A stretch of DNA of 64,000 nucleotides from Nematopogon swammerdamellus (GCA_946902875.1 OX336343.1:5259754-5323753), one strand, 5' to 3'. Shown: positions 42,891-54,594, numbered from the stretch's first letter. Notes: generated by a model not told the origin, from the sequence alone. Numbers and translations: made by a program.

Positions 42891-44790
42891 TGTATATTGC
42901 ACTTAACGCGAATCAAGAACACGGTAATGGGCTATTAGAGATATTGTAAGTAATTATAAATTTATACCGTGCAGCGCTGTCACTCGATGCTGGCAGTAGT
43001 GAACGAATTCGCTATTCGTTTGATTCCACGATTAATAACGGAAGAAAAAAGGAGAAACTTTATTCTAATAAACACCAATACACACGGTCAAACAAAATAT
43101 CAAATATTGTGTGTGTATACAGGTTCAACTCGAGGTTTGATTATTGGATAGACTATCATGAATTGGATGTGATTTATAGTGTTAATTATTAGTTATTTTT
43201 AGTAATTTACTTTCTTATCTTTGAACTTAGCTATATCTGCTTTTGCATAGAGGACATTTTCCCCACATGCGCAGGCATGTCTGTTCGCGTGCACGAATGA
43301 TACTTGCGTACTTAGGGATCGTGAATACATTGGTGTTTGGGTGCGTGGGCGCATATTTAATTGTTTACTTACATATCTCCTTGAGTGTCTATAGATACCT
43401 AATTGCGTGCGTACATGCGTGGATGCGTGCAGGCGTTCGTGCGCATATGTAATTGTGTGCATACTTGCTGATTGGTATGACTATGCTTGCGTATCCGTGC
43501 ATACATGCATATTACGTGGTTACCTGCGTCGGTAGGGATTGATGTGGATGCGCGGGGAGAGGCTTCGAACCCCGGACTGCGGGTGGTTCGTCACTCTTCG
43601 GTTTATGATCTGCCTACGTATTTGTGAGTGAGCTGAGTACATCTTAATATTATTCTACTGAAAAAAAGAGTAACAAGAGAAAATAAAAAAAAAATAACCA
43701 AAAGAATAACAAAAGGTAAGTGTATCTCGCAATATTATATTTTAAAATGATAGAACAGGGACTTATAGTTAAATAAGATGCTGATGAGATATTTTGCTAC
43801 TACTCTCAACCATCCAGGGATTGACAGGAAGAAATTCCTATAATGGGATAAGTCCGCCTTTACGCCTCAGGTAAATTATGTACCGTGCATGTTTCTGTGA
43901 GATGTGTCCGAACGGTCGGGAATTATTATTTATCTATTTATGTTAAATAATTTATTTTCGTGGATGAATACTAAATCACATATTTACATAGACTAATCAC
44001 GTGTTTATAGGGTGTATACTTACATGGACTTAACTATATATATATTTTTTTTAAATATCAATTCTATAATTAATTATTAGACCAAATAAGAGGTAGAGGA
44101 TTTGAATATTGTTTTAATTGTGATTTTTCTTTTTCAGGAAAATACTTATTCGTCTTTGAATAAATAGGTACTTGAGTGCGGTTAATGTTAACGTTTTATT
44201 TATAGTGGGGTTTACATAAGTCTACGCATACCAAAATCAACGAATATTCTTCGATGCACATGCGGATTGCAATATTGCAGGGCAATATTGCATTATTATT
44301 ATTAATTTGTAATCAAGATCGAAAAAAAATATATATATACGAATTAAACTTGGCGTTTTATTAGGTACACTGGACCATTTAAACGGTGCCCTGTATCTAT
44401 TCTTATTAGAAGGTCCTATTGTCTCATATTATGATCGAACAGGTGGTAAAATGTTTCAAGTTATATATAAAATTACTTATAAAATAAGAATCTGGTTTTA
44501 TTGTTCGGGTTGTGTGAAGCAGAATACTGTTACACACATCGCCTTGACATTGCGGGGTATTTTATAAGTATCTCAAACTGTTTAAAGTATTGTACGTCGG
44601 GTTGATAAATGCTGTATGAGTTGACGAGTGTTGTGTAAAAAAGTTTTATCATCGTGCTAGCTGAAGGCGGGTAATGTTGAGCGGATCTTTATGCATTTGT
44701 TTTGGGTGGTGAGTTATTTAGGAGAGGTTGGGGTTGGGGATGATACATTAATTTTATGGGAGGATGAGCAATGGAGGATACGACGAATCT
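42891..44790 (+). other. E2 interior, middle part
   Basis: No coding region recognised. 43240-43500 is rich in GCGTGC/GCATAC words. On the minus strand at about 43545-43580, GGGGTTCGAAGCC resembles a pol III B box, but no convincing tRNA fold or A box accompanies it. Confidence 0.5.
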
Positions 44791-47595
44791 GGCGGGCGAA
44801 CGGTGAGTCTTCAACAATCGTACTAACCTTTATGTTATGCATGTATACTATTATTTAGAACGCGGAATTTGGAAGGCGAAGAATTGGGATAAGTTTGGTT
44901 TGACGTACAGTAGAGATTTCCTATTTATCTGGTAACTGAAAGGACGACTCCTTTACGGCGTACGCGCATCATATTGTGCCGTAACAAGAGCATACTTGTT
45001 GTCTTTAGGGTTACGGAATGCATATGTTTAGGCGGGCGAGAAAATGGAATAGGTTAAAATTAGATAGAAAATAAAATAAATGTTATAGAATAAAATAGGT
45101 ATGGTAATGATCAAAGATAAAAACTACCTTCTTATCACAGTCTTAAAGGAATGCGAATCTGTACGTGTAGAACATAGGTTTAGGGAGGGCCGTGATCGTC
45201 TAGTTGGTAGGACCCTACGTTGTTAAGTTAGTATTGCTACAGTGCGATACTGTTTAACTTAGAGCAGTAGTAGAATAATGATTTATTCACTGTTCACTAC
45301 TGAAATTTCAGAATTGAAACTGATTCAGTTTGGTAAAATCCGGTAAGGTGGTACGATTTGACTCCGTTTGGTAAAATTCGGTAAGTTTGGTATGAGATGC
45401 CACAATTTAGTAAAATCGGGTACATGAAGATAGATGTGGAGAAGGTAACGTTTGGTCTACTGAACCGATTGGTCATAGGTAATGGCTTAGGAATTTGGTG
45501 AGAGTAGAGCAACATAACAAGGATAAATAAGCAGGAACAAAGGGAGCAGGAACCTGAGTAAGGAATGCCGGGTGATAACGAAGGAGTGAGCGATAATAGA
45601 GCAGTAAGGTTAGGTTAGAGGTTAGCCCCATGAGATTACAAAGCCACGTAGTTGTCATAGGATAGGATAGAGTCCGGCGGGCGAGGTAGGTCACTAGGTA
45701 GGTTATTTATATTTCTTATATGCAATATAGGCAGGGAACACATTAAGGAACGATCGACATTTGTTGGACGAGCTATAGAGTAAACATAGTCTGGCGGGCG
45801 TATTGCTTGGGCTGTTACGTAGATAGAATATAGTAAAATAGGATAAGAGAGGAGTTTGGAATAAAGGTTATAGAAAAATATTACTATTGATGGGGTTCCG
45901 TTCAAAAGGTACTATAGGAAGGGGACGGTGAAATATTACTAACGACAGGGTTCCGTCCACCTGGTACAAGAGGAGTAGGTAGAAGGGAGTCTTGAGCGAC
46001 AGACTAGGGATTGGGGTCATGGTTTATATAGGGATAAATAGAGCGTGTACAAAGGGTATATTTCGGATAAAATATCAGTTAAAACAGTCAGTTAATACGG
46101 TGTTCATAGATTAATCACGGATTTTACATAGTCAGGCGGGCGAATAGAGTATGAAAATGAAGTAAAATTGGTAATTAGGGCATCGAACGTAGCCGCGGAT
46201 CGTGTGTAGGTTGGCGAGTTAAATTATGCTGTCCTGAAGTAAGGACGAGTTAGGAGGTACAGTTGTAGATATAGATTCTTAGTATTATTCTGGGGTTAAT
46301 TAAAGGACGGAAACAGTAGAAACTATAGCATATATATAGCTAGGGAATAGAAAGCTCTAACGAATAATACCCGCTACGGACAAATAGGAATAAAATCCTG
46401 TTCGGCGTGGGGGAGTTGAGTTATTGATAATTATGAACAAAAGGTTTTAAGACTTAGAATAGACTTGTTGGTAGATGCTGGGTTTGGATGGTTGTGTAAA
46501 TACAGAAATACGCGAGTAAACCATTGGGTATTATAGTGTCTGTACTCGGTAGTGAAACTTCCTTCTAATGAGAGCAGAGCTCTGACCTGAAGAGACTTTT
46601 ACAATGAATCAGGACACTTTGGTTTCGATTTTTATTGCATTTCCCATACATTGCTTCGAAAAGAATGTGAACGTAAACTCAGTGTGTTGAACACACGAAT
46701 GGGACTTGGAAAATGTGAGGTGAACAAAGCCATAGTGCAGAACTTTACATTTCATCGAGACCTTAATTTGTTCTCGCTCGGGAGGGAAAATGTTATCATG
46801 TACCGAGGGCGTTCTACACTAAGCAAAAAGGAGCGTTTAAAGTTAGTGGTGACATTTTCCGGTCTATGAAAAGTGATAGAACATAGCAATTTGAACCATT
46901 GACCGGCGCAATGTTGGATGAGATTAAAGTAGAGTCGTGTACAATCAGACTGGGCCCATCCATTTGTCAACGGGTGAGTTAGTTAGCAAAGGTTATGATT
47001 CGTAAGAAGCAAAGTCAATTTAAAATTTTCTCAGTAATAATTTCCCAGTTTTCCTGTCTATAACTAGAAAGGTTAAGGTGTTGGAATGTGCGGCGTGTCT
47101 AAACCGGAGGTGGCAAGGTATGTTGTGCGCTCTCCCTGGAGAGAAGTACTGATCCTGCCCTACCAGCGAGGGGTAAGACTACAGGTTTCCTGAGCTGGTG
47201 GGAAATCTTTCTATGGCATGAAACAGGGTATTAAGTGTTTAGTAATTTCATTTTGAGCTTCTGATGAGTCTAACCTGACTATACTAGGACGAATGCCCAT
47301 ATGTTGTGTTGTGTGGTCGGGACTGCTTAGCACCCAAAATAAAATGCCACAATCATTCTGGTAAGGGAACAAGCACCCTATTAGAAGAAGTTGTTGGTAC
47401 TACGGACCTTCTGGAGAGGGAACGAACACCCTAACAGAGGCACATCTACGAAAAGCAGTACTGCAGCCATAGCATTAATATATGTTGGCGACAGACAGAC
47501 ATAGACTATAGTGTGGTGTAGAGACGCTAGTCGCGATCATGGAAGCAGAAAATAAATTCTTTCCCATGCCGCGAAAATCGCCTCTAGGCGGGCGA
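44791..47595 (+). repeat. E2 interior, right part with recurring GGCGGGCGA
   Basis: GGCGGGCGA occurs at 44791, 45031, 45676, 46135 and 47587, with GGCGGGCGT at 45793. The last copy directly abuts the 3' LTR, the place of the polypurine tract. 46450-47230 aligns with the E1 interior. No frames of note were found; short ones share sequence with E1 only because the DNA is related. Confidence 0.7.
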
Positions 47596-47596
47596 C

Positions 47597-50150
47597 TGTG
47601 ATGAATCACAACCTACCTCAATGAAAATAGCTAGCAATAGGACGTATGAAGGCTGGCTGGTAAAATGTTATAAGGCGTAGGAGTTAGTTTAGCGCCTGGG
47701 TAGTGAGTATAGCAAAGAGACCGCGTTGCGTATAAATCGTAGCGGGTGGCATGTAGTCAGGCGCAGATAATACAACTTGCATACATTTTGAACAGGAATA
47801 GCTAGCAACACCGTATAAGCGACAGATGATGATAGATAAGTATTATACGTCGGCATGCAGTAAGATATAGGACGAATTGACTGTATTACATCTACTTTTG
47901 TGAATTCGTAGCATTTTTCAGAGATTAGTTACTGAAGGTTTTAGGGAAATATGGAACGCATTTTTAAGGAAAATTGCTTCAGGCATTGTGATTGGTCGAC
48001 CAATGGGAGACGCGGAAATGATGTTAGGGATGATTTCCGATTGGTCGTGGGGGTAAGGGTGGGAGTAAGAAAGCGAGGCTATTTAAGGGCGTGTAACACG
48101 GGAGGAGCACTTTTTCTGCAGCTGCGAGCCTCGGAGGAACAACTTGCCTGAGCCCGGTCATCGCTAAGTCGCATCGAGCGCCATTGCTTTTCGGCATCAA
48201 CGTTTCGGTGAGTCTCGGACGCCGCGCGCTATTTTGGAGTTTTCTAGTTGCAATTCGACCAGTTCTATTAAATTGCATTGTCTTGAAGTCTTCTTTTGGT
48301 GGCTGGGCTAGTTTTGGAAACAATACTGGCTTTTCAGAAATTATTTGCTAGTATTAGGGATGTGAAATATTTTTATATGGACCATCATTGGAGCACTGTG
48401 TGGGATGCTAGCTATGCTGAAATATGCATACATGCATACTATTACAGGGCTCTTTTTCCCTTTTGGAGCACTGGGTGAGGGAGCAGGTACGCTGAAATAT
48501 GCATGCACGCCCACTCACGCAGAGTTCTTTCACGGAATGTTGTGAGGGAAGCGGGTTTTGCTGAAATATGCATACACGCACGATCTCACAGGGTTCTTCC
48601 CTGGAACGTTGTATGTGGGTTCGGGTACGCTGAAATATGCATACGCGCGCACTCATGCGAGGTTCTTTTCCTTTCGATGGAATGTTGGGTGGCAATGCTA
48701 GCTATGCTGAATAAGCATACACGCTTGTTCGCACAAGATTCAGTTCATTCTCTATGATATCACGAGAAAATGCCTCGTGGTAAGAAGACGTAACATAAGG
48801 TCGAAGAGCAACTGGAATTCTGGCTAAACTATCAAATTATAACGTGGGTAGTTAGGTTCTTCAAACACTAAATTCATATTGGTAGGTTAGCCATGTAGCT
48901 GTGTGAATTAATTCTCCTTAGTTCTGCAAGGGAGAGAGGGTTCGCTTCGTGGGAGTGAGTAGTATCATAGTGTGTAGTATTTAGTGAGGTAGGTACTAGG
49001 AAGGCCAGGTAGGTACCCCTCAGTAATTCTCCTTAATCCTGCTAGGCCGTGGGGACCTTTTCATTTTATTAGTATTAAAGTCATATGGTAGGTTAGCCAT
49101 GTAGCTGTGTGAATTAATTCTCCTGAATTCTGCAAGGGAGAGAGGGTTCACTTCGTGAGAACGAGTAGTACCATAGTGTGTAGTATTTATTGAGGTTAGG
49201 TACTAGGAAGGCCAGGTAAATACCCCACAGTGGTTCTCCTTAGTCCTGCTAGGGGGAGAGGTCCAAAGTGTTATGATCTGTTAGAGCGATACCTATTCTA
49301 TCTGGCGAAGGGGTGGCGGTACTCTAAGGACCGGTGCAAGCTGAGCTGACCGTCTGAGGAGGAAACCTGTGGTAGCCTTTTTTCGATAGGCGGAGCCCGT
49401 CGGACGAAGTACTACGAGGTTAGGATAGGGACCACACACACACTTACACACACACGCACGACTTTAGGATTTGGGGTCCGTAGGGGCCCTAAATCATCCA
49501 CATTACACCACGAGTTTCATTTTAAATCTCTTCCTAAGAGAAACAGTTTCTTCACAGGATAGGAAACAAAGGGGGCCATTAGGTATACAAAATAGAGCTG
49601 CTGGTAGTAAAGCAGCCCTATATGGATGATGGCCACTGTGAGGAGCGTGGAGAGCCCGGGTGAGGAAACCCGGACTCGTGGAGCTCCTTACTTCCCCCTC
49701 CGGGGGAAATTGTTTGAATAATTTGAAAATTACTGGTTGACACAATTTCTGGGAGGAGAGAATACAGACAATTACAATGTGATGGAAGAGACACAGTGAT
49801 ATAGGAGAGGCGGACTTAGGCAGAAAATTACATATGTATTTAGAATATTATTCGAAGAACAAAGGTTAGGATAGAAAGCTAGGGATTGAGTTAGTACTCT
49901 GGGTTATACGGTTACACAACGCTTCCTCGAAGAGAGGAAGATACAGGGTCCATCTACACTTAATTCAGTGTAATACGTATGTATACATTGCGTGAGTTTA
50001 CCTAGAGATCACTTGAATGCTAAACGCAGGCCATGTTTTATTTTAGAGGTTACTCGCGGAAGCGTGGAATTTCGGAATAATTATTCGACAACACCTATCA
50101 GGTGAAGTATAAATACAAAATATACTTTGGTGAGAGGCTAGTTCGTCGCA
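47597..50150 (+). repeat. E2 3' LTR
   Basis: Appears base-for-base identical to 36267-38820 at a constant offset of 11330, from TGTGATGAATCACA to GTTCGTCGCA. All internal repeats, hairpins and small frames recur. It is followed by GACC and unrelated DNA. Confidence 0.95.
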
Positions 50151-50154
50151 GACC

Positions 50155-50520
50155 CCTTTTTAAATATTTTTTAGCTAGGTAGGACCCAGTGACTTCTACG
50201 TAGTTGTGTACAAAATATGTTTTAGTCCCATAGGGATGATAAATACAATAAAACTATATTTATAATTTTGAAGTTAGTAGTAGTAGTTAATACTATTAAA
50301 TCATGTTTATAATATAAAAATATATTTTTAATTAAATATAATACGTATGTACCTTATAGTATTTTATTTTATATATATATGTATACGTTTGTCTCCATTT
50401 ATTTAATAGTTTGCACTTAACTTTAACACTGCATTGTCCAACTTTTATGTTACTGTTTATGTCCATGTTTTTATCGTGTACAATAAAGTATATTTGATTT
50501 GATTTGATTTTATTAGTATT
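50155..50520 (+). repeat. LINE-like 3' end with (TTTGA)n tail
   Basis: AT-rich sequence ends GTACAATAAAGTATATTTGATTTGATTTGATTT at about 50477-50510, resembling the 3' ends of some lepidopteran non-LTR elements. No coding part is attached. Confidence 0.5.
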
Positions 50521-50805
50521 ACTTACATGGAAACAGCACGACTACCGAATAGAACTTGGAATAGAATCGACCTGGCCACAGGTCCAGGCCTGGCGGCTCC
50601 GGGGCCTTGCGCGCGGATTAATTAGAAAACTTTCTACTGAAGAGTGCAGTGAGCGGCTGGATTAGAAGTAAGCCGATCGAGAGGAATTTAAAACGGAATC
50701 AAGTCATCTGATTGGATATGTCGACTGACAGTTCGAGCGAGAGTTTCGTATAGTAGAAAATGTAAGTGTCCTTGAGAGTTAGGGTCGGAGGATCAAAATT
50801 TTTTT

Positions 50806-51224
50806 AATTTATGAAAACTGCCACGCTTGGTTTCATCACCTACAATGTAAAAACAAAATTGGACAAATTCTAGCGTATTGTACTTATTACCATACGAATA
50901 ATAATAAAGAATAAAGAATGTTATATTTAAATCTCTCTGATTTGATCACAACAACACCAATGTCAGCCCATAACAACTTGGTGAACTAGGTGCAATGTCA
51001 GTGATTTGCTGTGATCGTGTCGGCTACACTGTACTGGACGGAAACCAGGAACTATTTACGTAGCCGCTTCGACCGAGATTTTATTCAGTGCGGTGTGGGT
51101 ATCAATCCGGGCTAGTTAAACCCTACCGCCTAGCGATTCCAACGGTCGTACCCAGGTCTGTTTAAGATCACGGACGGCGGTCGATCGATCACACCACTGA
51201 ACTACCTAGCTAGGCTGACTAATG
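50806..51224 (-). mobile_element. SINE B copy, diverged, with an insertion
   Basis: Tail words (GATGTCAGCCCATAAC, GGCTACACTGTACTGGACGG) and a decayed head (GTAGTTCAGTGG on the minus strand) frame the copy. About 90 bp of AT-rich DNA at 50850-50945 interrupts the tail. The 5S-like segment and core are badly decayed. This is one of the older B copies. Confidence 0.75.
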
Positions 51225-51589
51225 CACAATATTAATATAATATCGTATCGTAACGTAATCAACGAATTAATTAATTAGAATGTCGTTGATCGTAATACGA
51301 CAATGTACATTTGAGTATTTTTTAATTGGAGCGTGGGTTGAGAATGCCGAGCTGCTGTGTGCCTATTTACGCCCCACTTGAAGAATCCGAGACTGTACTA
51401 TAGGGGAAATGCATGGGCAGGGAGAGCATTCCAGATCTTACCGGCGCCGGCGCTGTCTGTAGATTTGAATGCAGCAGAACCGTTAGTTCGCAACCGTGGT
51501 AAGTCCGTTTATGAACGATCGGACACTTTGCCACGTGATGATGGGACGATTGGAAGAAAGTCATATTTGTCAGCCATCATGTAGCCGGG
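51225..51589. other. Unassigned stretch
   Basis: No recognised gene. A 65-codon minus frame and a 75-codon plus frame overlap at 51357-51584 and lack familiar motifs. Confidence 0.4.
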
Positions 51590-51792
51590 TTGTAATATCA
51601 GGCAAGCGGCGGCGGATGGTAGATGCGGTTTTGGCTTGGACACTTGGTCTCTGGTGGGGTGCGAGGTTCGAATTCAACCGACAAGCACCAACGAGTTTTT
51701 TTTGTGACGGAAAAATGTACGTGAATACCTACACCTGCTGCTTCACCGTTGTTCGGAACCGATGTAAAACTTTAGGTCCCTTCCCTTGCCAC

Positions 51793-52031
51793 GTAGAGTT
51801 TTTTCATTTTACGGAGGCACGGGGGTACGAGGTAGGAAGTGGTGCGAGAGGCGACCGCACGGAGCTCAGTAGAGAGAGAACGAACTCGATGCCAGGTCGG
51901 TACACACGTTCTACACGTCTCCCCGTCACTCCGTCGTCGAACCGAGTCGTTCCCTACTGAGCTCCGCGCGGTCTCACACCACTTCTTACCTCATTCCCCT
52001 CGTGCCTTCGTAAAATGAAAACACTCTATAC
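51793..52031. mobile_element. Fold-back MITE with arms of about 70 bp or more
   Basis: TTTTCATTTTACGGAGGCAC at about 51803 is mirrored by the complementary GTGCCTTCGTAAAATGAAAA at about 52001-52020. Pairing extends inward to GAGCTCAGTAG (about 51864) and CTACTGAGCTC (about 51953). Outer strings AGAGT and ACTCT extend the arms. It sits inside the core of SINE A copy 3. The exact target duplication is unclear because flank and arm are both palindromic there. Confidence 0.8.
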
Positions 52032-52217
52032 TACGTGGTAGGCTCGAATTGTAGCCGATTGGGTTGATATCACCGTACTGGGCGTAAGATGGCCTCACAG
52101 CAACCTCGGCTGTGTTCTCCTCTAGTCCAGTATTGCCAGAAATCCAAAGGGAAGTCTCCGGTATAAACACCTTCTCACATTTGCTATTGGCCTTACTAAG
52201 CCACCCATACATACCGG

Positions 52218-53044
52218 CAGTGGCGGCTGGTGACTTCAGTGACCGGTAGTGCGCTAAGTACCTACCTACTTCAATACCAAATTTCCCAACACATTCCCGT
52301 CATGTTATTTTAAGATCGGGACTTCCGAATTTTTTAAACGCCTGCGTTTTATTATGTACGTACCTAGTATGAATATTCTCAACACACTCAATGAGTTGCA
52401 AAAAACAAGAAAAGAAATCCAAACATAAAAAGAAAAGCATTTGAAAAGTAGGAATTGAACCCGGGATCACCTGATTGTAAAGCCTTACCTTTAACCAACG
52501 CTTAGGCAAATATCGGCACCACTTATTCACAGTATCACGTGACAGAAAGCACAAAACCTAACCATATCCCATTTTAAATATTCGCGCGCTAACGGGTATG
52601 TGACATCACATGACAGCGCGCTGACTCTAGCTAGGAGACGGACTCGTGCGAATCGCTCGCGGCGTGTCGCACGCGCGGCTATTCCCGATATAGCGTCCTT
52701 GTTTGGCGCTCGTGCGCCGCACGTAGAACTCCATTTCGGCCCATACTGTTTCTATGAAGTATCTTTTGTCTCACGCGCCAGCGGTGTTTTGCCGATTCCC
52801 ATATATACAGTAAGGAGACCCGCGTGCGTTTTCCGAATCCGCACGGGGCGCGCGTTTACTCGCAAAAAAGTGTCTTGGGATCTATAAAATAAGGTCGAAT
52901 TCACATTCGTATTTATTTGGAGTACGATCTTTATAGTTTTAATGTAGGTATGTTGTAAGATATTATTTATTTTAAGTGAAGTGAATACTTCTCGTGGTAT
53001 GGTAGTGCGGCGCACGAGCGCACTTTAGGACCAGCCAGCCAGTG
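52218..53044. mobile_element. hAT-type non-autonomous element
   Basis: Ends are CAGTGGCGGCTGGT at 52218 and ACCAGCCAGCCAGTG ending 53044. The 8-bp direct repeat CATACCGG flanks it (52210-52217 and 53045-53052). Such ends and an 8-bp duplication define hAT elements. The interior carries a tRNA-like fragment (52438-52520) and a GC-rich part (52590-52870), with no transposase. Confidence 0.9.
52438..52520 (-). other. tRNA-like sequence (SINE head or tRNA relic)
   Basis: The minus strand reads GCCTAAGCGTTGGTTAAAGG, AGGCTTTACAATCAGG and GATCCCGGGTTCAATTCC, which resembles D-arm, anticodon arm and B box of a tRNA. The acceptor stem does not close, so it is taken as a pol III-type SINE head inside the hAT element and not a functional tRNA gene. 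Confidence 0.55.
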
Positions 53045-53257
53045 CATACCGGATTACATAAACAAAAAACAATTTTCTTTATAACACGGTGTAAGCCTAA
53101 GCGGTAGTTCTGATTGGCAGATATCGCGTAGTTCGGCCAGATAAAATAATATTATAGTTACTTTGTAATTCGTGGATCTCATTCTCGTGTGCTGTATATA
53201 TAAATTCAAATTATGTGTTCAATTTAACCTGTTGTCTGAAAAAAAAGGTTACTTATA

Positions 53258-53640
53258 TTTTTAGGGTTCCGTATTCTGAAGCCGAACTAAGCCTACGTCG
53301 TCTGTCTGTCAGTCTGTCCGTCCGCCCGAGTGCTGTATCTTTTGAACCGTAATAGGTAGCTGGTTGAAATTTTCATAGAATATTATGTTATTTTATTATG
53401 GCGGATTTGCCAACAAATAATAAAAAAAGTTAAAAGTAAAAACAAATTAAGGGATCCGCATACAAGAAACGTGCTAAGAAGCGATTAGTCGCGCTACTGA
53501 ATAATAGATGGCGCCACAGGTTTTAATATTTTGCATTGCAGAAAGACAAGATGGATATGGTTGTCTGACAGGTATATGGTATAGCGGATCTACGGAACCC
53601 TATGTGCTCGAGTAAAACTCCCACTTGACCGATATTTTTT
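53258..53640 (+). repeat. Dispersed 'GGTTCCGTA' repeat
   Basis: Starts TTTTTAGGGTTCCGTATTC, with (GTCTGTC)n at 53300-53325, TTTTGAACCGTAATAGGTAG, AGATGGCGCCAC, and ends ACGGAACCCTATGTGCTCG. Near full length. Confidence 0.7.
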
Positions 53641-54100
53641 TATAATTGAAGAGCCGACTGTATTAATTTAGAGGGCACAAAAATTAAACGTAAACTACAA
53701 ATTAGTGGACATGTATTTATACTCACATGAGAGTACTGTTCGAGGGCACACAGTCAAGTACCTTCAACTTCGCACATTTCGTCCGGTCGCGCTGCTGTCA
53801 TCTCAGAACTCTAAGTAAAATTGTCCTGAGGCCAAAACAATTAATTGCCATTCAGACATTCATTGTTTGTGTGTTTATTCATTGTCGTAGTCAGACTTTC
53901 AGCAAAATTGTTAATCTTGCTCTCAAGCTGTGTTTTCAATAGACTGTAAGCGGTGTTATTACGTGGCTAGTCACTAAAACACTTGTAATACGAATTATAT
54001 GTATAAAAAAATTCCCTGCGAAGTTTCTTGCCGGTTCTTCTTCGCGGGCGTAATCGAACCGGATAGAACAAATTGTGACAAGTTCGAGTGCAGTCTGTAC
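53641..54100. other. Unassigned stretch
   Basis: No gene recognised. GAAGTTTCTTGCCGGTTCTTC near 54022 is a string shared with other lepidopteran-type LINE 3' regions and resembles 31855. Confidence 0.45.
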
Positions 54101-54180
54101 CGTGTGGGGTCGGTACTTAAAAAGAATAGCCCCACTGCATCTCTCCCCGTCGCATGTCGTAAAAGTCGACTAAGGGATAA
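54101..54180 (+). mobile_element. Repeat C head, isolated
   Basis: CCGTGTGGGGTCGGTAC to GACTAAGGGATA, the first 80 bp of repeat C, directly followed within about 10 bp by a complete SINE B. Such a juxtaposition could be how the C-head/B-body chimera first formed. Confidence 0.75.
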
Positions 54181-54189
54181 GAAAATTCG

Positions 54190-54556
54190 TCAGCCTCGGT
54201 AGCTCAGTGGCGCGGTTGGTTAGTCAACTGTTATTAAGCAACGCTGAGCGCGGTCAGTGTTTGGATGGGTGACCGCTTGACCGTTGGAGGCTGACCGTGG
54301 TTCGGATTCCACGTTAAACTGTAGGTCCCTTCCCTTCTTACCTTACTAGGTGGTAGGGTTTATCCCGGCCGGGTTGGTACCACCGCACTGAACGAAACGT
54401 CGGTCGAAACGGCTATGTAAATAGTTCGTGTTTTCCGTCCAGTTTAGTGTAGCCGACATGAAATGAAGGGAAGCACTGACATGGCACCTAGTTCACCCTG
54501 TGTTATGGGCTGACATCACGGATGTTGTAGGTGATGTAGCCAACCGTGTCAGGTTC

Positions 54557-54592
<36 letters not shown>
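54190..54592 (+). mobile_element. SINE B reference copy: tRNA-like head, 5S-like segment, core, tail
   Basis: Order of parts: TAGCTCAGTGG (A box, 54200-54210); 5S rRNA-like segment 54235-54276 containing AAGCAAC, GCGCGGTCAGT and TTGGATGGGTGACCGC; B box GGTTCGGATTCC (54299-54310); core GTAGGTCCCTTCCCTT to TAGGTGGTAGGG (54321-54360); tail to GGTTCCATAA; then a long poly(A). The 5S-like part corresponds to the gene-internal control region of 5S rRNA genes. No protein is encoded; mobilisation would need a LINE partner. Confidence 0.9.

Positions 54593-54594
<2 letters not shown>

Larger units (their letters stand above)
36267..50150 (+). mobile_element. E2: complete 13.9-kb non-coding LTR element (LARD-like)
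   Basis: Two direct repeats of 2554 bp, apparently identical, start TGTGATGAATCACA and end GTTCGTCGCA. They flank an 8776-bp interior and are themselves flanked by GACC. This is the structure of an LTR retrotransposon inserted very recently. The interior has no frame with gag, protease, reverse transcriptase, RNase H, integrase or envelope motifs, and its longest frames are under 90 codons. By structure it fits a large retrotransposon derivative (LARD), mobilised by proteins from another element. The related partial copy E1 at 1-8525 shows the family is not unique to this site. Confidence 0.9.
51590..53065 (+). mobile_element. SINE A copy 3, interrupted by a fold-back MITE and a hAT element
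   Basis: Head with B box GAGGTTCGAATTC at about 51663, then GTGACGGAAAAATG, the GGTCCCTTCCCTTGCC core, tail with CTCTAGTCCAGTATTGCC, and final CATACCGGATTACATAAAC at 53045-53063. The fold-back element at about 51793-52031 splits the core. The hAT element at 52218-53044 splits the last 20 bases. Without both it is collinear with 13084-13475. Confidence 0.85.

Noticed and set aside
43545..43620. tRNA gene on the minus strand in the E2 interior
   Set aside because: GGGGTTCGAAGCC looks like a B box, but no A box and no acceptor or anticodon stem could be folded.
36621..49745. Duplicated small proteins (66, 99, 60, 95, 84 and 80 codons) at 36621-38415 and 47951-49745
   Set aside because: They are identical only because the LTRs are identical; they overlap on both strands and show no gag-like or other known motif.
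36267..50150. Assembly error or segmental duplication as explanation of the 2554-bp repeats
   Set aside because: TG/CA ends, the GACC duplication and the junction shared with E1 are explained by retrotransposition, not by a false join.
52438..52520. Functional tRNA gene
   Set aside because: Box motifs are good but the acceptor stem does not close and it lies within a hAT element.
54235..54276. 5S rRNA gene
   Set aside because: Only about a third of a 5S gene is present, always in the same SINE context, so it is not an rRNA gene.
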